Source: Asanoa ishikariensis (GTDB lineage Bacteria > Actinomycetota > Actinomycetes > Mycobacteriales > Micromonosporaceae). From it: DNA of 64,000 nucleotides. Every line of letters begins with the position of its first letter. The first letter of the stretch is position 1. Of this stretch, positions 17,866-26,431 are shown piece after piece. The stretch covers positions 248,001-312,000 of the forward strand of contig NZ_FNQB01000006.1 of NCBI RefSeq assembly GCF_900107455.1, read 5' to 3'. Position numbers and translations under genes: made by a program. The notes beneath the pieces are model-generated. The model searched no databases. It was not told the origin of the DNA and saw nothing but the letters and a program-made list of their open reading frames with translations.

Positions 17866-19500
17866 TCAATCCGTATCGTCGTCGGAGTCGCCTTCGAGGG
17901 ACCTGCCCAGCGGCACCCCGAGCCCGTCGGCAAACGCTCGCAGCCGGCTCTCCAAGTAGGCGTGCCGGTCGTCGACGAGCACGCCAGGCAGTCCTTCCCG
18001 GAAGCGCCGCCAAGATCGCGCGGTGATGGCGTGGCTTCTCAACACCTCTTCGTGGCTGAGCCAGGCAAGCTGGTCCAGCTCCTCAAGTGCTCGCCATATC
18101 GACACACCCGGCGGCGTCGGCATCAACAGCCGGTTGGCGGGCCGGCGGTCGCCGTTCACGATCGGTCGGTAACCGTGAGCGTCGGCCAGCGCCGACTTGA
18201 GATCGAACGGTTCGCCCAAGGCATTGAGTCGGTGCGGCAGTTCGGTGCACTCCCAGATCACGTACGCCCGGGTGCGGGCGCTGTTCATGTTGAACGTCTC
18301 CGGCATCGGCTGCACCTCCTCCACGTCGACTGCAATCGGCCAAGCGCCATCGGCGAATGCCGCCATCTCGCTGATCGCGTTGCGCAGCCGGGTCGAGGTG
18401 ATGCCGCCGAAGGCGCCGGTCCAGGACGTGACCCAGAACCAACGGCGAAGGTGGAACTCCTGCTCCGCAGTCGGCTGCGGGCGATGGTGGAAGAAGATGG
18501 CCAACAGCAGGAGCTGATGCGCGTACGGCAGCAGCCGTGCGACCGGGACCCCGATGACACCCTGCAGGAACTCCACTGCCCGGCCGATCGCGATCGCGGT
18601 CTGTGGTATCGCGTCGTGCAGCCGGTTCTGCATGCGCTGCGCGACGACTTCCCAGCGCGGTGACATCACGTCGGACTCGCCCGAGATGGCGAGCACCGAC
18701 CGGAACACCGCCTGCCGCTGCACCTCACCGAAACCGGACGCGGCGGCTGCGTCGATGATGTCGTCGATCTGCGCGGCGAGCGGCGCCCGGGTTGGCCGGT
18801 GGGTGAGCGCGGAGATCATCTGGTCGGCGTCCATCCGCGTGCCGGTGCGGTTGAGCCGGGTGTAGACCTCCACCGCCTGCGCCAGGCTCGCACCCTGGAG
18901 CCTGATCACGGTCATCTTGTAGCTCTTGATCCGCTGTGCCACACCTTCGGCCTCGCGAAGGAGATCCTCGACCCGGGAGACATCTTTGACCTGCTGCTCC
19001 AGGATGCGTGAAAACCTCAGGAAGTCCATGGTGCGGGTAACCGCGCGGAGCGGCAGGTAGTGCTCAGGCACGGCCTTCTCCGACTTGTGGTGCCGGTATC
19101 GGTCGTCGCCACGTGGTGCACGCAGGTCGCGATGGATCCGCCACTTCCAGTCGCCTGGCTCTTGCAGCGCGTCGGCGCGACGCAGCACGCCGAAGAGCGT
19201 GGAGAGCCGTTGGTGACCGTCAAGCACAAGGGACACCGTCGTGCCGGGCTCTCGCGGGGGCAGGGTGATCCCACCGATCTCCGGGAGGGTTTCGACGTCG
19301 TCGTCGGTCTGCCAGAGCAGCAAGCTACCGATCGGGTAGCCACGCTCGATGCTGTCGAACAGGGCAAGCATCTGGTCGGGCAGCCACACGAACGGCCGCT
19401 GGAACACGGGCACCCGCACCCGCCCGCGGACCATGTCGTCGAGGATCTCGTCCATCAGCTGGACGGTCGGGTCCGGCCGGATTTCCGGCTGCTCACGCAT
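17866..19500 (-). CDS. DUF262 domain protein, no HNH domain visible
   Basis: A 544-residue protein with a DUF262 domain: VPVFQRPFVW at 30-39, YPIGSLLLW at 55-63 and the ParB-like DGHQRLSTL motif at 94-102 (usually DGQQR). In GmrSD/BrxU type IV enzymes this domain hydrolyses nucleotides and is paired with a DUF1524 HNH nuclease that cuts modified DNA. I see no HNH or DUF1524 motif in the C-terminal 250 residues, which end in an acidic tail, so this is a stand-alone DUF262 protein. It lies 13 bases after the TOPRIM-like gene and 25 bases before pglX. A nuclease partner could be supplied in trans; that is inference. Confidence 0.82.
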   Translation of the reverse strand: MREQPEIRPDPTVQLMDEILDDMVRGRVRVPVFQRPFVWLPDQMLALFDSIERGYPIGSLLLWQTDDDVETLPEIGGITLPPREPGTTVSLVLDGHQRLSTLFGVLRRADALQEPGDWKWRIHRDLRAPRGDDRYRHHKSEKAVPEHYLPLRAVTRTMDFLRFSRILEQQVKDVSRVEDLLREAEGVAQRIKSYKMTVIRLQGASLAQAVEVYTRLNRTGTRMDADQMISALTHRPTRAPLAAQIDDIIDAAAASGFGEVQRQAVFRSVLAISGESDVMSPRWEVVAQRMQNRLHDAIPQTAIAIGRAVEFLQGVIGVPVARLLPYAHQLLLLAIFFHHRPQPTAEQEFHLRRWFWVTSWTGAFGGITSTRLRNAISEMAAFADGAWPIAVDVEEVQPMPETFNMNSARTRAYVIWECTELPHRLNALGEPFDLKSALADAHGYRPIVNGDRRPANRLLMPTPPGVSIWRALEELDQLAWLSHEEVLRSHAITARSWRRFREGLPGVLVDDRHAYLESRLRAFADGLGVPLGRSLEGDSDDDTD

Positions 19501-19513
19501 GCGCGCCAGTCTC

Positions 19514-20353
19514 CTACAAGATCCGGTGGATCATTGCCAACAACTCCCGCAGCTCGACGACCACCTCGGCCCCGAGACCGTGAAAGTCATCTTCGCTCAA
19601 CACAATGTGCGGCGGGATGGCGTCACTCTTGATGCCGCCACCGATGTGCGCCTTGACATCCAGGTAGAGCCGCTCCTCGAGCGACATGACCCGCATGGCG
19701 TCGACCCGGTCGACGGCGTGCGGGTGGCACTCCTCCCAGAGCCGGAAGGGCACGTAGTTTTCCATCTCCCGACCGGTCCACATGTGGACCTCGGTCACGC
19801 CGTCGATCTCTTTGATCCACCTCACATAGGTATGGTTCCGGGTGCGGTGACTTCGCTTGGTCTGGTCGCTGTCCAGCAGCGCGGCCACCCGAACCACAAT
19901 GGTGAATTGCTCCCGCCGCGCCGCGACGAACCTGTGCATCCGATCCTTGCCGCCGGCGTGCGCCAACACGAGCCAAGTGTTGTCGAGGGCCGTGATGATC
20001 CGGTCATCCGCGAAGGCTCCAGCCAGCGCACGGATGAACCATCCCTCATTGATCTCGTCTTCGACGATCAGCACGGCGGACCGAGCGAGGTCGTCGACGA
20101 CGGCACGGAGGTCATCGACACATACCCGCCGCTGCGCGGGCACCAGCGGTGAGCGGTCCACCGAGGCCAGCATGGCCTTCTCGACGAAGTCCTTGTAGTG
20201 CGGAACATGCTCCTCGGCGAACTGGTAGGCGCGGAAAGCGGCCTTCGTCTGTGGCCGCCATTCGTGCCGTCCCTTGATCACCATTGTCAGTAACTCCAGC
20301 ACCGCCTGCCGGTCGCCGGAGACGAAGATCTCCTCGTCGGTGTCAAGCTGCAT
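19514..20353 (-). CDS. TOPRIM-like (DUF4435-type?) partner of AAA ATPase
   Basis: A 279-residue protein I do not recognise firmly. It shows two acidic motifs spaced as in TOPRIM nuclease folds: VLIVEDEINEGWFIRAL with E98 and, 60 residues later, AALLDSDQT with D161-x-D163. This resembles the small partner proteins (DUF4435, RloB/AbiLii-like) that accompany AAA ATPases in defence pairs such as PARIS. The ATG at 20353 overlaps the end of the ATPase gene by 11 bases, a typical toxin/effector-sensor pairing. A nuclease or tRNA-targeting effector role is possible but unproven, and the C-terminal ~110 residues match nothing I know. Confidence 0.55.
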   Translation of the reverse strand: MQLDTDEEIFVSGDRQAVLELLTMVIKGRHEWRPQTKAAFRAYQFAEEHVPHYKDFVEKAMLASVDRSPLVPAQRRVCVDDLRAVVDDLARSAVLIVEDEINEGWFIRALAGAFADDRIITALDNTWLVLAHAGGKDRMHRFVAARREQFTIVVRVAALLDSDQTKRSHRTRNHTYVRWIKEIDGVTEVHMWTGREMENYVPFRLWEECHPHAVDRVDAMRVMSLEERLYLDVKAHIGGGIKSDAIPPHIVLSEDDFHGLGAEVVVELRELLAMIHRIL

Positions 20354-21605
20354 GCTCAGCCCGCCCGATCTGTGCCGCCACCAGCCCGCGCACCTCGTGA
20401 TAGTCCTGGGAGAAATATCCCTCCGGCCACGCTTCATCGAGATTGCCCAGCTCGTCGATGGTCACCCGGCGCGCCGTCGAAACCCCGTTGATCTGCTCGA
20501 CGACGTAGACCGCGACCGTCTCGGGTGGACACTTCCCCTCGGCGATCCGGCGGCGCAGCCGCAGCAGCAGCGTCTCGCTGTGTGTTTCGATCAGGAACTG
20601 CGTGCCGGTTTGCTCGGCCGTCCGCAGGTAGAGGTCCGCGAGGTCCGCGTGAGCGGACGGGTGAAGGTGCATCTCGGGTTCTTCGATGATCTGCAGCGGG
20701 GGCGCGCCGCTCGAGCCGCTCAATCGATCCAACCCGCACTGCACGATGATCGGGAGCACCTGGGCCAACCCCGTGCCGGCATCAGCGAGATTGACCAACA
20801 CCTTGCTGCCTTGCCGGGTCAGCACCGTCGACCACAGTGGGCCGGCCTCGACCTCCTGAAGCCGCCACTCCGGGAAGATGGACGCGAGGTCCGCATTGAC
20901 GATGTCAAGCAGCGCGCCGCGACCGCGTGCCTGGTCGTCGGCGAGCACGCCGAAGGTGCCCTCACCGCGCTCGCCGACTCCGCGCGGGGCGCCGAGTGGG
21001 AGCCGGTGCTGGCGCGCCGGCTTGTCCCGGAACGGGCCGAGGTAGCGCACGGGGCCGAAGCGAAGCCCGTGATCGTAGAGAACGTCCGCCCACGATTCCT
21101 GGTCGGGTACGCCGTCGAGTTGGGGCACTAGGCCGCGGAGTGCAAGGCCGGCAACCGTGCCGTCGACCCCCGGCTGATGCACCCTGTAGACAGTCGTGTC
21201 GTCGGCCACGTCAGGGTCCCAGGACGCGGCGAGGCGCGTGGCAGGCGTCACGATCTCCAAGTCAGACACGAAGGCCGAGCGCGATTCGTCCACGTACTGG
21301 ACTGTGGCTCGCAGGGAGAAGGGCGACGTGCCATCGACCTCGATGCCGATCTCGATGCTTCCGTGCACCGTCTGGTCGAAGATCAGGTCACGGAAGCTGT
21401 CGACAGCGTCCGGGCCGAGACGCTCGAGGTCGAACGGCGCAGTCGAGTCCGTGTCGAAACCGGTTGAGATCACCACCGGGAGCCGCGTGAGCACGCTCTT
21501 GCCCGAGTTGTTCTTCCCGAGCACCACCGTGACGGGCGCGAACTCGATCTCTTGTGGATCGCGGAAGCAGCGGTAGTTGGCGAAGGTCAGCTTCCGTAAC
21601 GGCAT
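20343..21605 (-). CDS. AAA ATPase, OLD/DUF3696-like ABC-type
   Basis: A 420-residue ABC-type ATPase of the AAA_15/AAA_21 (OLD-like) class. Walker A GKNNSGKS is at 30-37. An ABC-signature-like LADAGTGLAQVLPII is near residue 275, Walker B IIEEPEMHLHP near 303, and the H-loop LIETHSETLL near 337. The C-terminal WPEGYFSQDYHEVRGLV resembles DUF3696. There is no fused TOPRIM domain; the overlapping downstream gene appears to supply one. Such ATPases act as sensors or clamps in OLD, PARIS, Gabija and AbiL type defence. It begins 62 bases after the pglW stop. Confidence 0.8.
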   Translation of the reverse strand: MPLRKLTFANYRCFRDPQEIEFAPVTVVLGKNNSGKSVLTRLPVVISTGFDTDSTAPFDLERLGPDAVDSFRDLIFDQTVHGSIEIGIEVDGTSPFSLRATVQYVDESRSAFVSDLEIVTPATRLAASWDPDVADDTTVYRVHQPGVDGTVAGLALRGLVPQLDGVPDQESWADVLYDHGLRFGPVRYLGPFRDKPARQHRLPLGAPRGVGERGEGTFGVLADDQARGRGALLDIVNADLASIFPEWRLQEVEAGPLWSTVLTRQGSKVLVNLADAGTGLAQVLPIIVQCGLDRLSGSSGAPPLQIIEEPEMHLHPSAHADLADLYLRTAEQTGTQFLIETHSETLLLRLRRRIAEGKCPPETVAVYVVEQINGVSTARRVTIDELGNLDEAWPEGYFSQDYHEVRGLVAAQIGRAEHAA

Positions 21606-21667
21606 TGGCCAAGTCCATCACAGTGGTGACGCTCCGGTCAGCCCCTAAAACCGTCTGTGGACAAAGC

Positions 21668-24600
21668 TCAGCCGGACACTGCGGCCTTCCGGCTCAACCA
21701 GGCCTCCGCCAGCCAGACCGCCTGACTCGACGGCGAGGTCAGCGGCAACTGCACGTCATCGAGCATGGCCGGCTCAGGCCGCCTCGCCGGCACGAGCAGG
21801 AGCCGTGCCGCCGGGCGCTGCCGGGTCGGATCCGCCAGCTCCTGGATGATCCGCAGCTCGCCGTAGCGGGCCAGCGGCGCCGCCTCCGTCAGCAGCACCG
21901 GCCCCGGTGCCGCTGCCATCGCCGCGTCGACCGCCGGCCCGACATGCTGGTGGACCAGATCGACCAGGGTCCGGAAGTCGACGTCGGTCGGCACACCGGT
22001 GTCGGCGGCCAGCATCGCCTCCCAGGGGAATCCGAGCACCCGCAGCCGTTCGAGCATGATGTCCGTGACGTCGACCTCGGTGACGCCGAGCCGGGCCAGC
22101 AGTTCGGCCCGGGCCACCCGCAACCGCCGGAACGGTGCCAGCACGACGATGAACCCCCGCCGTGCGATCACGCCGGCCAGCTTGGCCTGGATCTCGTCGG
22201 CCGCATCCCGGCCGAGAAGCGGTGCGTGGCTGCTGGGCAACATGGTGCCCGTCGGCGCGGCGGGCAGGTCGCGGGACACATAGGCCCGATGTGGTTCGTG
22301 CCAGATCAGTGGCACGTCGGCTGCGTCGATCAACTTGGTCAAGGCCGGCCGCAGAGGCAGCTCCTCGGCGAGCGGGAAGCGCGCGCGTACCCGGTCGCGA
22401 ACCTGGTCGACCGTGAGCGTCTGACCGACCAGGCTGCCGCTGGTCAGGCGCAACGCGCGCACCGCGGCCATGCCGATGGGGTAGAGCTGGCCCAGGGCGT
22501 TGACGTCCACCTTGCCGCCACTCCCGGCCGCCGCGAGTTGCAGGAGGCGCCGCTCCTCCAACGCGGGCACACCCGCAGGCGGTGTCACGCGGCGCAGCTC
22601 TTCGACCGCTCGCTGCCGCAGCGGCAGCGGATCCGCGCCGGCGAGATCACGCGCTCGTGTGCCGAGCCGCACCACGTATCCGAGGAGGTCAGCGGCGGTC
22701 GTCGCGGCAGCCGGATCTGTGGGTTCACGACCGACCAGGACCGTGTCGCAGCCACGCAGCCTCTGGATGGCGACCCGGGCGTCGCCCCCGGTCGACAGTT
22801 CCGCCTCGACCGCGGCGCGAACGACCCCAAGTGCCTGTGCGAGCCGTTTGGGATCAGCGGTGTACGAGCCCCGGGTGCTGATCAGCGCCTCAGCGATCTC
22901 GTCCGCCGCCATCACCCGACCCCGGGCGTCGAGCAGCGCCACGATCTCGTCTCGCACCGCGTCCAGTGCGGCGTTGGCAAGCCACATCCGGACCTGTCCA
23001 CGCAGGACCACGGAAATCTGCGGTTGCGTGCTGCCGGTCGCCTCCGCGGCCTCTTTCTGCGTCGGCCACCGTCGGAACGACCCGTCGGGGCCCGGCCGCT
23101 GGCCGAGCAGGATGGCGACCGTGTCGAGATGCTTCGACCTGCGCGACGGCAGCAGGGTGGCCGAGACCGCTTCGATGCCGCGCGCGACTGTTTCGGGATC
23201 GCGCGGTGGGCCGCTGTCGTCCCTGACCGCCGCGAGTCGACGTTTGACAGCGCGGGCGTAGGCGAGGATCTCCTTACGCGTGGCGTCGGGCACGCCTTGC
23301 GCTCTGGTCAGGCGGGACGGCGGCGTGTCGAGTAGGTCGCCGATCGTATGGACGCCGAGACGCTCCAGGGCCGAGCGCGCCCGGGCGGTCAGGTCGGCCT
23401 CGAGGGCGTCGTCGCGCCCCGGAACCCCCACCTGGTCGGGCACCGACTCCGGGCTCGTCGCCTTCGGCACCTGCTGGAAGATTGCCCGCCACGCGTCGGT
23501 CATGTCGTCGACCGTGTCGAACCGGGCCACCGAGTCGCGTGCCAGCGCCTTGCGGAAGAAGCCGGCCAGCCGCTCGCCGACCTCGGCGTCGAAGGCGGCG
23601 GGGTTGATATTGACCTCGTCGCTCACCGCCGCCGGGTTGGCGTCATCGCCCCACTTCGGCAACGTCCCGGTGGCCATCTCGTAGAGGACCACGGCAGCAG
23701 CGAAGCGTTCGGCAGCGGCATCGAACCGCAGTCGACGAGGAGGGCCGAGGAACGGGTCGACGTATCCGGCCGTGCCGGCCTGGAGCTGGTCGACTGGGGT
23801 CGCCGCAAGCGAGAAGTCGAAGACGCACAGATGCGGTTGCTTGTCCTTGCGTCGCGGGCGGATCGCCAGGTTCGCCGGCTTGATGTCGCGGTGCCACACC
23901 CCCTGAGCGTCGAGGTAGTTGACGATGTCGAGCAGATCGCGCCCGTAACGTTCGAGGGAATCGAGCGGCAGGCGTCCGCCGCGCAACTCTTCGGCCAGGG
24001 TGCGGCTGCCGGCGCTGTCCAGCAACAGCGCTGTGCGCTGACCGACGACGACCGGTCCCTCCACCAGAGAGGCGACAAGGGGGTGCTTCAGCCCGCCAAG
24101 GGTGCGCGCTTCCGCGGCGAACCGTTCCGCGAACTGCTCGTCCCGGGCGACCTTCAGCACGAGCGGCTCAGTGCCCTCGTCACGGGTCACCGAAAGCGCC
24201 ACCGCCGTCGACCCTGTGCCCAGCCGTTCGACAACGACGAGACCGCCGTCGAGACGGTCGCCGCGATGGGCCGTCAGCGGGTCGACCACTCCCTCCGGCT
24301 CGACCTCGGCGGCGGTCAGCTCGTCCCAGACCCGGCCGACGCGTTCCCGAAACTCCGGCAACCCGCCCTTGAGTCGATGCAGCGGGTCGCCCCGGGTCGC
24401 GTCGTAGACCAGCTCCACCAGGTTGTACGGCATGCCGTCAGCGACCGCGTCGAGGTGCAGCCCACTGTCGCGTACCGCGGTGGCCAGTTCCTCCGGCGTA
24501 CCCGCCGGATCGGCTCCGCTGAAGATGCGGTACGTGAGCGCGCCCAGCGCGAAAAGGTCGAGATCCTGGCCGAACGGCCGCGTCGCGGTGGTCGCTTCGG

Positions 24601-25798
24601 GAGCCTGGTAGCGGCGAATCTCGTCATCGAAGAACAGTTCAAGGCTCGCGGGGTCGGTCGAGGGCCCGCCGGTTGTCAACCTCGTGGCGCCGGGCAACAG
24701 TCCACCGGTCTGCCAGTCGGTGATCACGAGCGACGGTTTCGGCCCGTCCGGGTCACGGACGTAGACGGCATGCGGCGATAACGCGCGGTGTGCCAGGTGC
24801 CGAGAATGCGCGTACGCCATGATCTCGACGAGCTCCTGCACGACCAGCAGCCGCTGCGCGACAGTCAACCGGTCGCCACGCGCGGCCAGCCACTGGTCGA
24901 GCCGCACCCAGCCCGGCTCGTGATGGAAGACGACGGCCGGCCCCCAACCGTGGTCCACCAGGTCGTGGGCCTGTGCGATGCCGGTGTGCTGGATGCTCTG
25001 CAGCAACCGGAACTCGCGCTCGGCCGCCTTGCGGATGGCTGGGACGTCCTCTTCATCCGCGCGGCTGGTCAGATAGAACCTGACGCGACGGACGATGTCG
25101 CTGTTCATGGTGTGGCCGGCGAGGAAGTCCTGCCAGCCCAGCCCTTCGGCGAACGGGCGCGGGTGCAGCAGGAGCTGACCCACTTTCCGGTCGGCGACCG
25201 ACGGTCGCAGACGGGTGCCGCGCACCAGCTCGACGATCTCGCGACCCCGCGACTCGTCAACGCGCTGTGCGGCGGATCGGGGCTGCGCCAGCAACAGCTC
25301 CTTCAGACTGGGCAGCCCGGATTCGGTGTCATCTCGGCCATATACGTGCTGCGCACCGACCGGATCGAGGGAGGCGCGCATGTCGCGGGCATGAAGAAAG
25401 ACGGCGGCGCCGACGAACGGGGCCTCCGCCCGGCGCCCGTCGCGTCGGGCATAGCCGCGGATCAGGCTGGCGAGTCGCTTGGCCTTGCGGTTGGTCAGCA
25501 CATACGGGTTGTCTTCCGGGGTCAGTCGGCCACCCGGGACCCGCCGTACCCATTGAAAGCCGTCCCCGCGGATCTCGCCCTGCCAGTGCTTGAGCTCGAC
25601 GATCCACAACCCGTTCGGGGTAAGGACCAGCGCGTCCACCTCGTTGATCGAGCCGTCGGTGGCGACGAACTCGACGTTGGCCCAGACGTGGAACGGGTCT
25701 GTGTCGGGCAGATAACTCGCCAGGTCGCGTAGACCGTCCCGCTCCCACGTGAAGGAGCTGGGGTTGATCTGCTCCCACCTCGGCGAGTCCTCACGCAT
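21668..25798 (-). CDS. pglW: PglW, NERD-domain serine/threonine kinase of type 2 BREX
   Basis: A 1376-residue multidomain kinase. A NERD domain opens the protein (EVD at 53-55, VELK at 67-70). A first kinase-like lobe follows, whose catalytic loop reads HRALSPHAVYV near residue 336, so HRD is lost. A second kinase has the glycine loop GTGSTA, lysine in VLKVA, HRDIKPAN near 636 and DFS in place of DFG. Further on are a helix-hairpin-helix near 810, a helix-turn-helix (TQKEAAEATGSTQPQISVVL) near 915, and a long C-terminal region. In S. coelicolor PglW is the kinase of the Pgl system. As the first gene of the island it should hold the main promoter in the 64 bases upstream or in the end of the preceding gene. 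Confidence 0.93.
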   Translation of the reverse strand: MREDSPRWEQINPSSFTWERDGLRDLASYLPDTDPFHVWANVEFVATDGSINEVDALVLTPNGLWIVELKHWQGEIRGDGFQWVRRVPGGRLTPEDNPYVLTNRKAKRLASLIRGYARRDGRRAEAPFVGAAVFLHARDMRASLDPVGAQHVYGRDDTESGLPSLKELLLAQPRSAAQRVDESRGREIVELVRGTRLRPSVADRKVGQLLLHPRPFAEGLGWQDFLAGHTMNSDIVRRVRFYLTSRADEEDVPAIRKAAEREFRLLQSIQHTGIAQAHDLVDHGWGPAVVFHHEPGWVRLDQWLAARGDRLTVAQRLLVVQELVEIMAYAHSRHLAHRALSPHAVYVRDPDGPKPSLVITDWQTGGLLPGATRLTTGGPSTDPASLELFFDDEIRRYQAPEATTATRPFGQDLDLFALGALTYRIFSGADPAGTPEELATAVRDSGLHLDAVADGMPYNLVELVYDATRGDPLHRLKGGLPEFRERVGRVWDELTAAEVEPEGVVDPLTAHRGDRLDGGLVVVERLGTGSTAVALSVTRDEGTEPLVLKVARDEQFAERFAAEARTLGGLKHPLVASLVEGPVVVGQRTALLLDSAGSRTLAEELRGGRLPLDSLERYGRDLLDIVNYLDAQGVWHRDIKPANLAIRPRRKDKQPHLCVFDFSLAATPVDQLQAGTAGYVDPFLGPPRRLRFDAAAERFAAAVVLYEMATGTLPKWGDDANPAAVSDEVNINPAAFDAEVGERLAGFFRKALARDSVARFDTVDDMTDAWRAIFQQVPKATSPESVPDQVGVPGRDDALEADLTARARSALERLGVHTIGDLLDTPPSRLTRAQGVPDATRKEILAYARAVKRRLAAVRDDSGPPRDPETVARGIEAVSATLLPSRRSKHLDTVAILLGQRPGPDGSFRRWPTQKEAAEATGSTQPQISVVLRGQVRMWLANAALDAVRDEIVALLDARGRVMAADEIAEALISTRGSYTADPKRLAQALGVVRAAVEAELSTGGDARVAIQRLRGCDTVLVGREPTDPAAATTAADLLGYVVRLGTRARDLAGADPLPLRQRAVEELRRVTPPAGVPALEERRLLQLAAAGSGGKVDVNALGQLYPIGMAAVRALRLTSGSLVGQTLTVDQVRDRVRARFPLAEELPLRPALTKLIDAADVPLIWHEPHRAYVSRDLPAAPTGTMLPSSHAPLLGRDAADEIQAKLAGVIARRGFIVVLAPFRRLRVARAELLARLGVTEVDVTDIMLERLRVLGFPWEAMLAADTGVPTDVDFRTLVDLVHQHVGPAVDAAMAAAPGPVLLTEAAPLARYGELRIIQELADPTRQRPAARLLLVPARRPEPAMLDDVQLPLTSPSSQAVWLAEAWLSRKAAVSG

Positions 25799-25862
25799 CT
25801 GCCGACCCTCCGACCGTTCGCCGTTCCATCATGGGCACCCTACCGACGCGGCCTAAGCGGGC

Positions 25863-26390
25863 CTAGGCGATCGGCACCCGGCGCCAGAAGCCGATCGGCC
25901 ACGTCACCTCGGGGCGGCTGGACAGGCCGTTCTCGTCCATCGCGTTGTAGACGGCCAACCGGGCGCCCTCGAAGCGGAGCTCGATCGCGTCGAGGAGCCG
26001 GGGGCGCCACTGGGACGGCAGGATCCGTTCGATCACGTTGACCTCGCGCAGCAGGCGGCCGGTGACCGCGGCCAGTGCGGGGTGGGCGGCGGCGCGCCAG
26101 TCGAGGCGCAGGCCGGGCCAGTCGAGCGGTGCTGACATGTCGACCTGGTCCCAGGTGATGCCGCACTCGTCGAACTTGCGGTGGGTGATCTCGACGTTGG
26201 TGTCGCCGAAGCCGAGGATCACCGGGCCTTCGCCGAACCGGGACTGTCGGTCACTGTCCCACAGCACCCAGGCACCGGCCAGCGGACGGCCGATCAGCCT
26301 GGTGAACCGGGCCCGGTGGACGGCGGCGAGGGTGCGGGCGGTGTGATGCCACTGCGGCTCGTACCCCTCGATGGCCAATGCCACAGACAT
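25863..26390 (-). CDS. Hypothetical protein, 175 aa
   Basis: A 175-residue soluble protein starting at ATG 26390 (MSVALAIEGYEPQWHH). I do not recognise a family. It is rich in Trp and Arg, contains the phrases GRPLAGAWVLWDSD and VILGFGDTNVEI, and ends in GFWRRVPIA. It has no signal peptide or membrane segment. It sits between pglW (64 bases downstream) and the fbaA terminator, in the same direction as both. It may be a housekeeping gene at the island edge or the first island gene; codon use looks like the high-GC flank. Confidence 0.65.
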   Translation of the reverse strand: MSVALAIEGYEPQWHHTARTLAAVHRARFTRLIGRPLAGAWVLWDSDRQSRFGEGPVILGFGDTNVEITHRKFDECGITWDQVDMSAPLDWPGLRLDWRAAAHPALAAVTGRLLREVNVIERILPSQWRPRLLDAIELRFEGARLAVYNAMDENGLSSRPEVTWPIGFWRRVPIA

Positions 26391-26431
26391 CGGTCGATCG
26401 TACAGAAATCGGTCACTTGACCGCAAAACGA

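Larger units (their letters stand above)
2378..25798 (-). other. Type 2 BREX (Pgl) defence island with inserted accessory genes
   Basis: Eleven co-directional genes with overlaps or short gaps. In transcription order: pglW, AAA ATPase, TOPRIM-like protein, DUF262 protein, pglX, SEC-C pseudogene, pglY, pglZ, brxD, brxHI, SEC-C. The core pglW-X-Y-Z-brxD-brxHI is the published composition and order of type 2 BREX, which blocks phage after adsorption by methylation-linked self/non-self discrimination. The longest gaps are 123 bases (before pglY) and 62 bases (after pglW), so one long transcript or a few are possible. No recognisable dedicated regulator, integrase, tRNA or attachment site was seen at either edge. 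Confidence 0.9.

Noticed and set aside
19514-21605. Calling the AAA/TOPRIM-like pair a PARIS (AriAB) system
   Set aside because: The layout fits, but the ATPase looks closer to DUF3696 proteins and the partner is too divergent to name without a profile search.
25799-25862. Attachment site or tRNA at the island edge
   Set aside because: The 64 bases contain no tRNA-like fold and no repeat matching the other edge near 2382.
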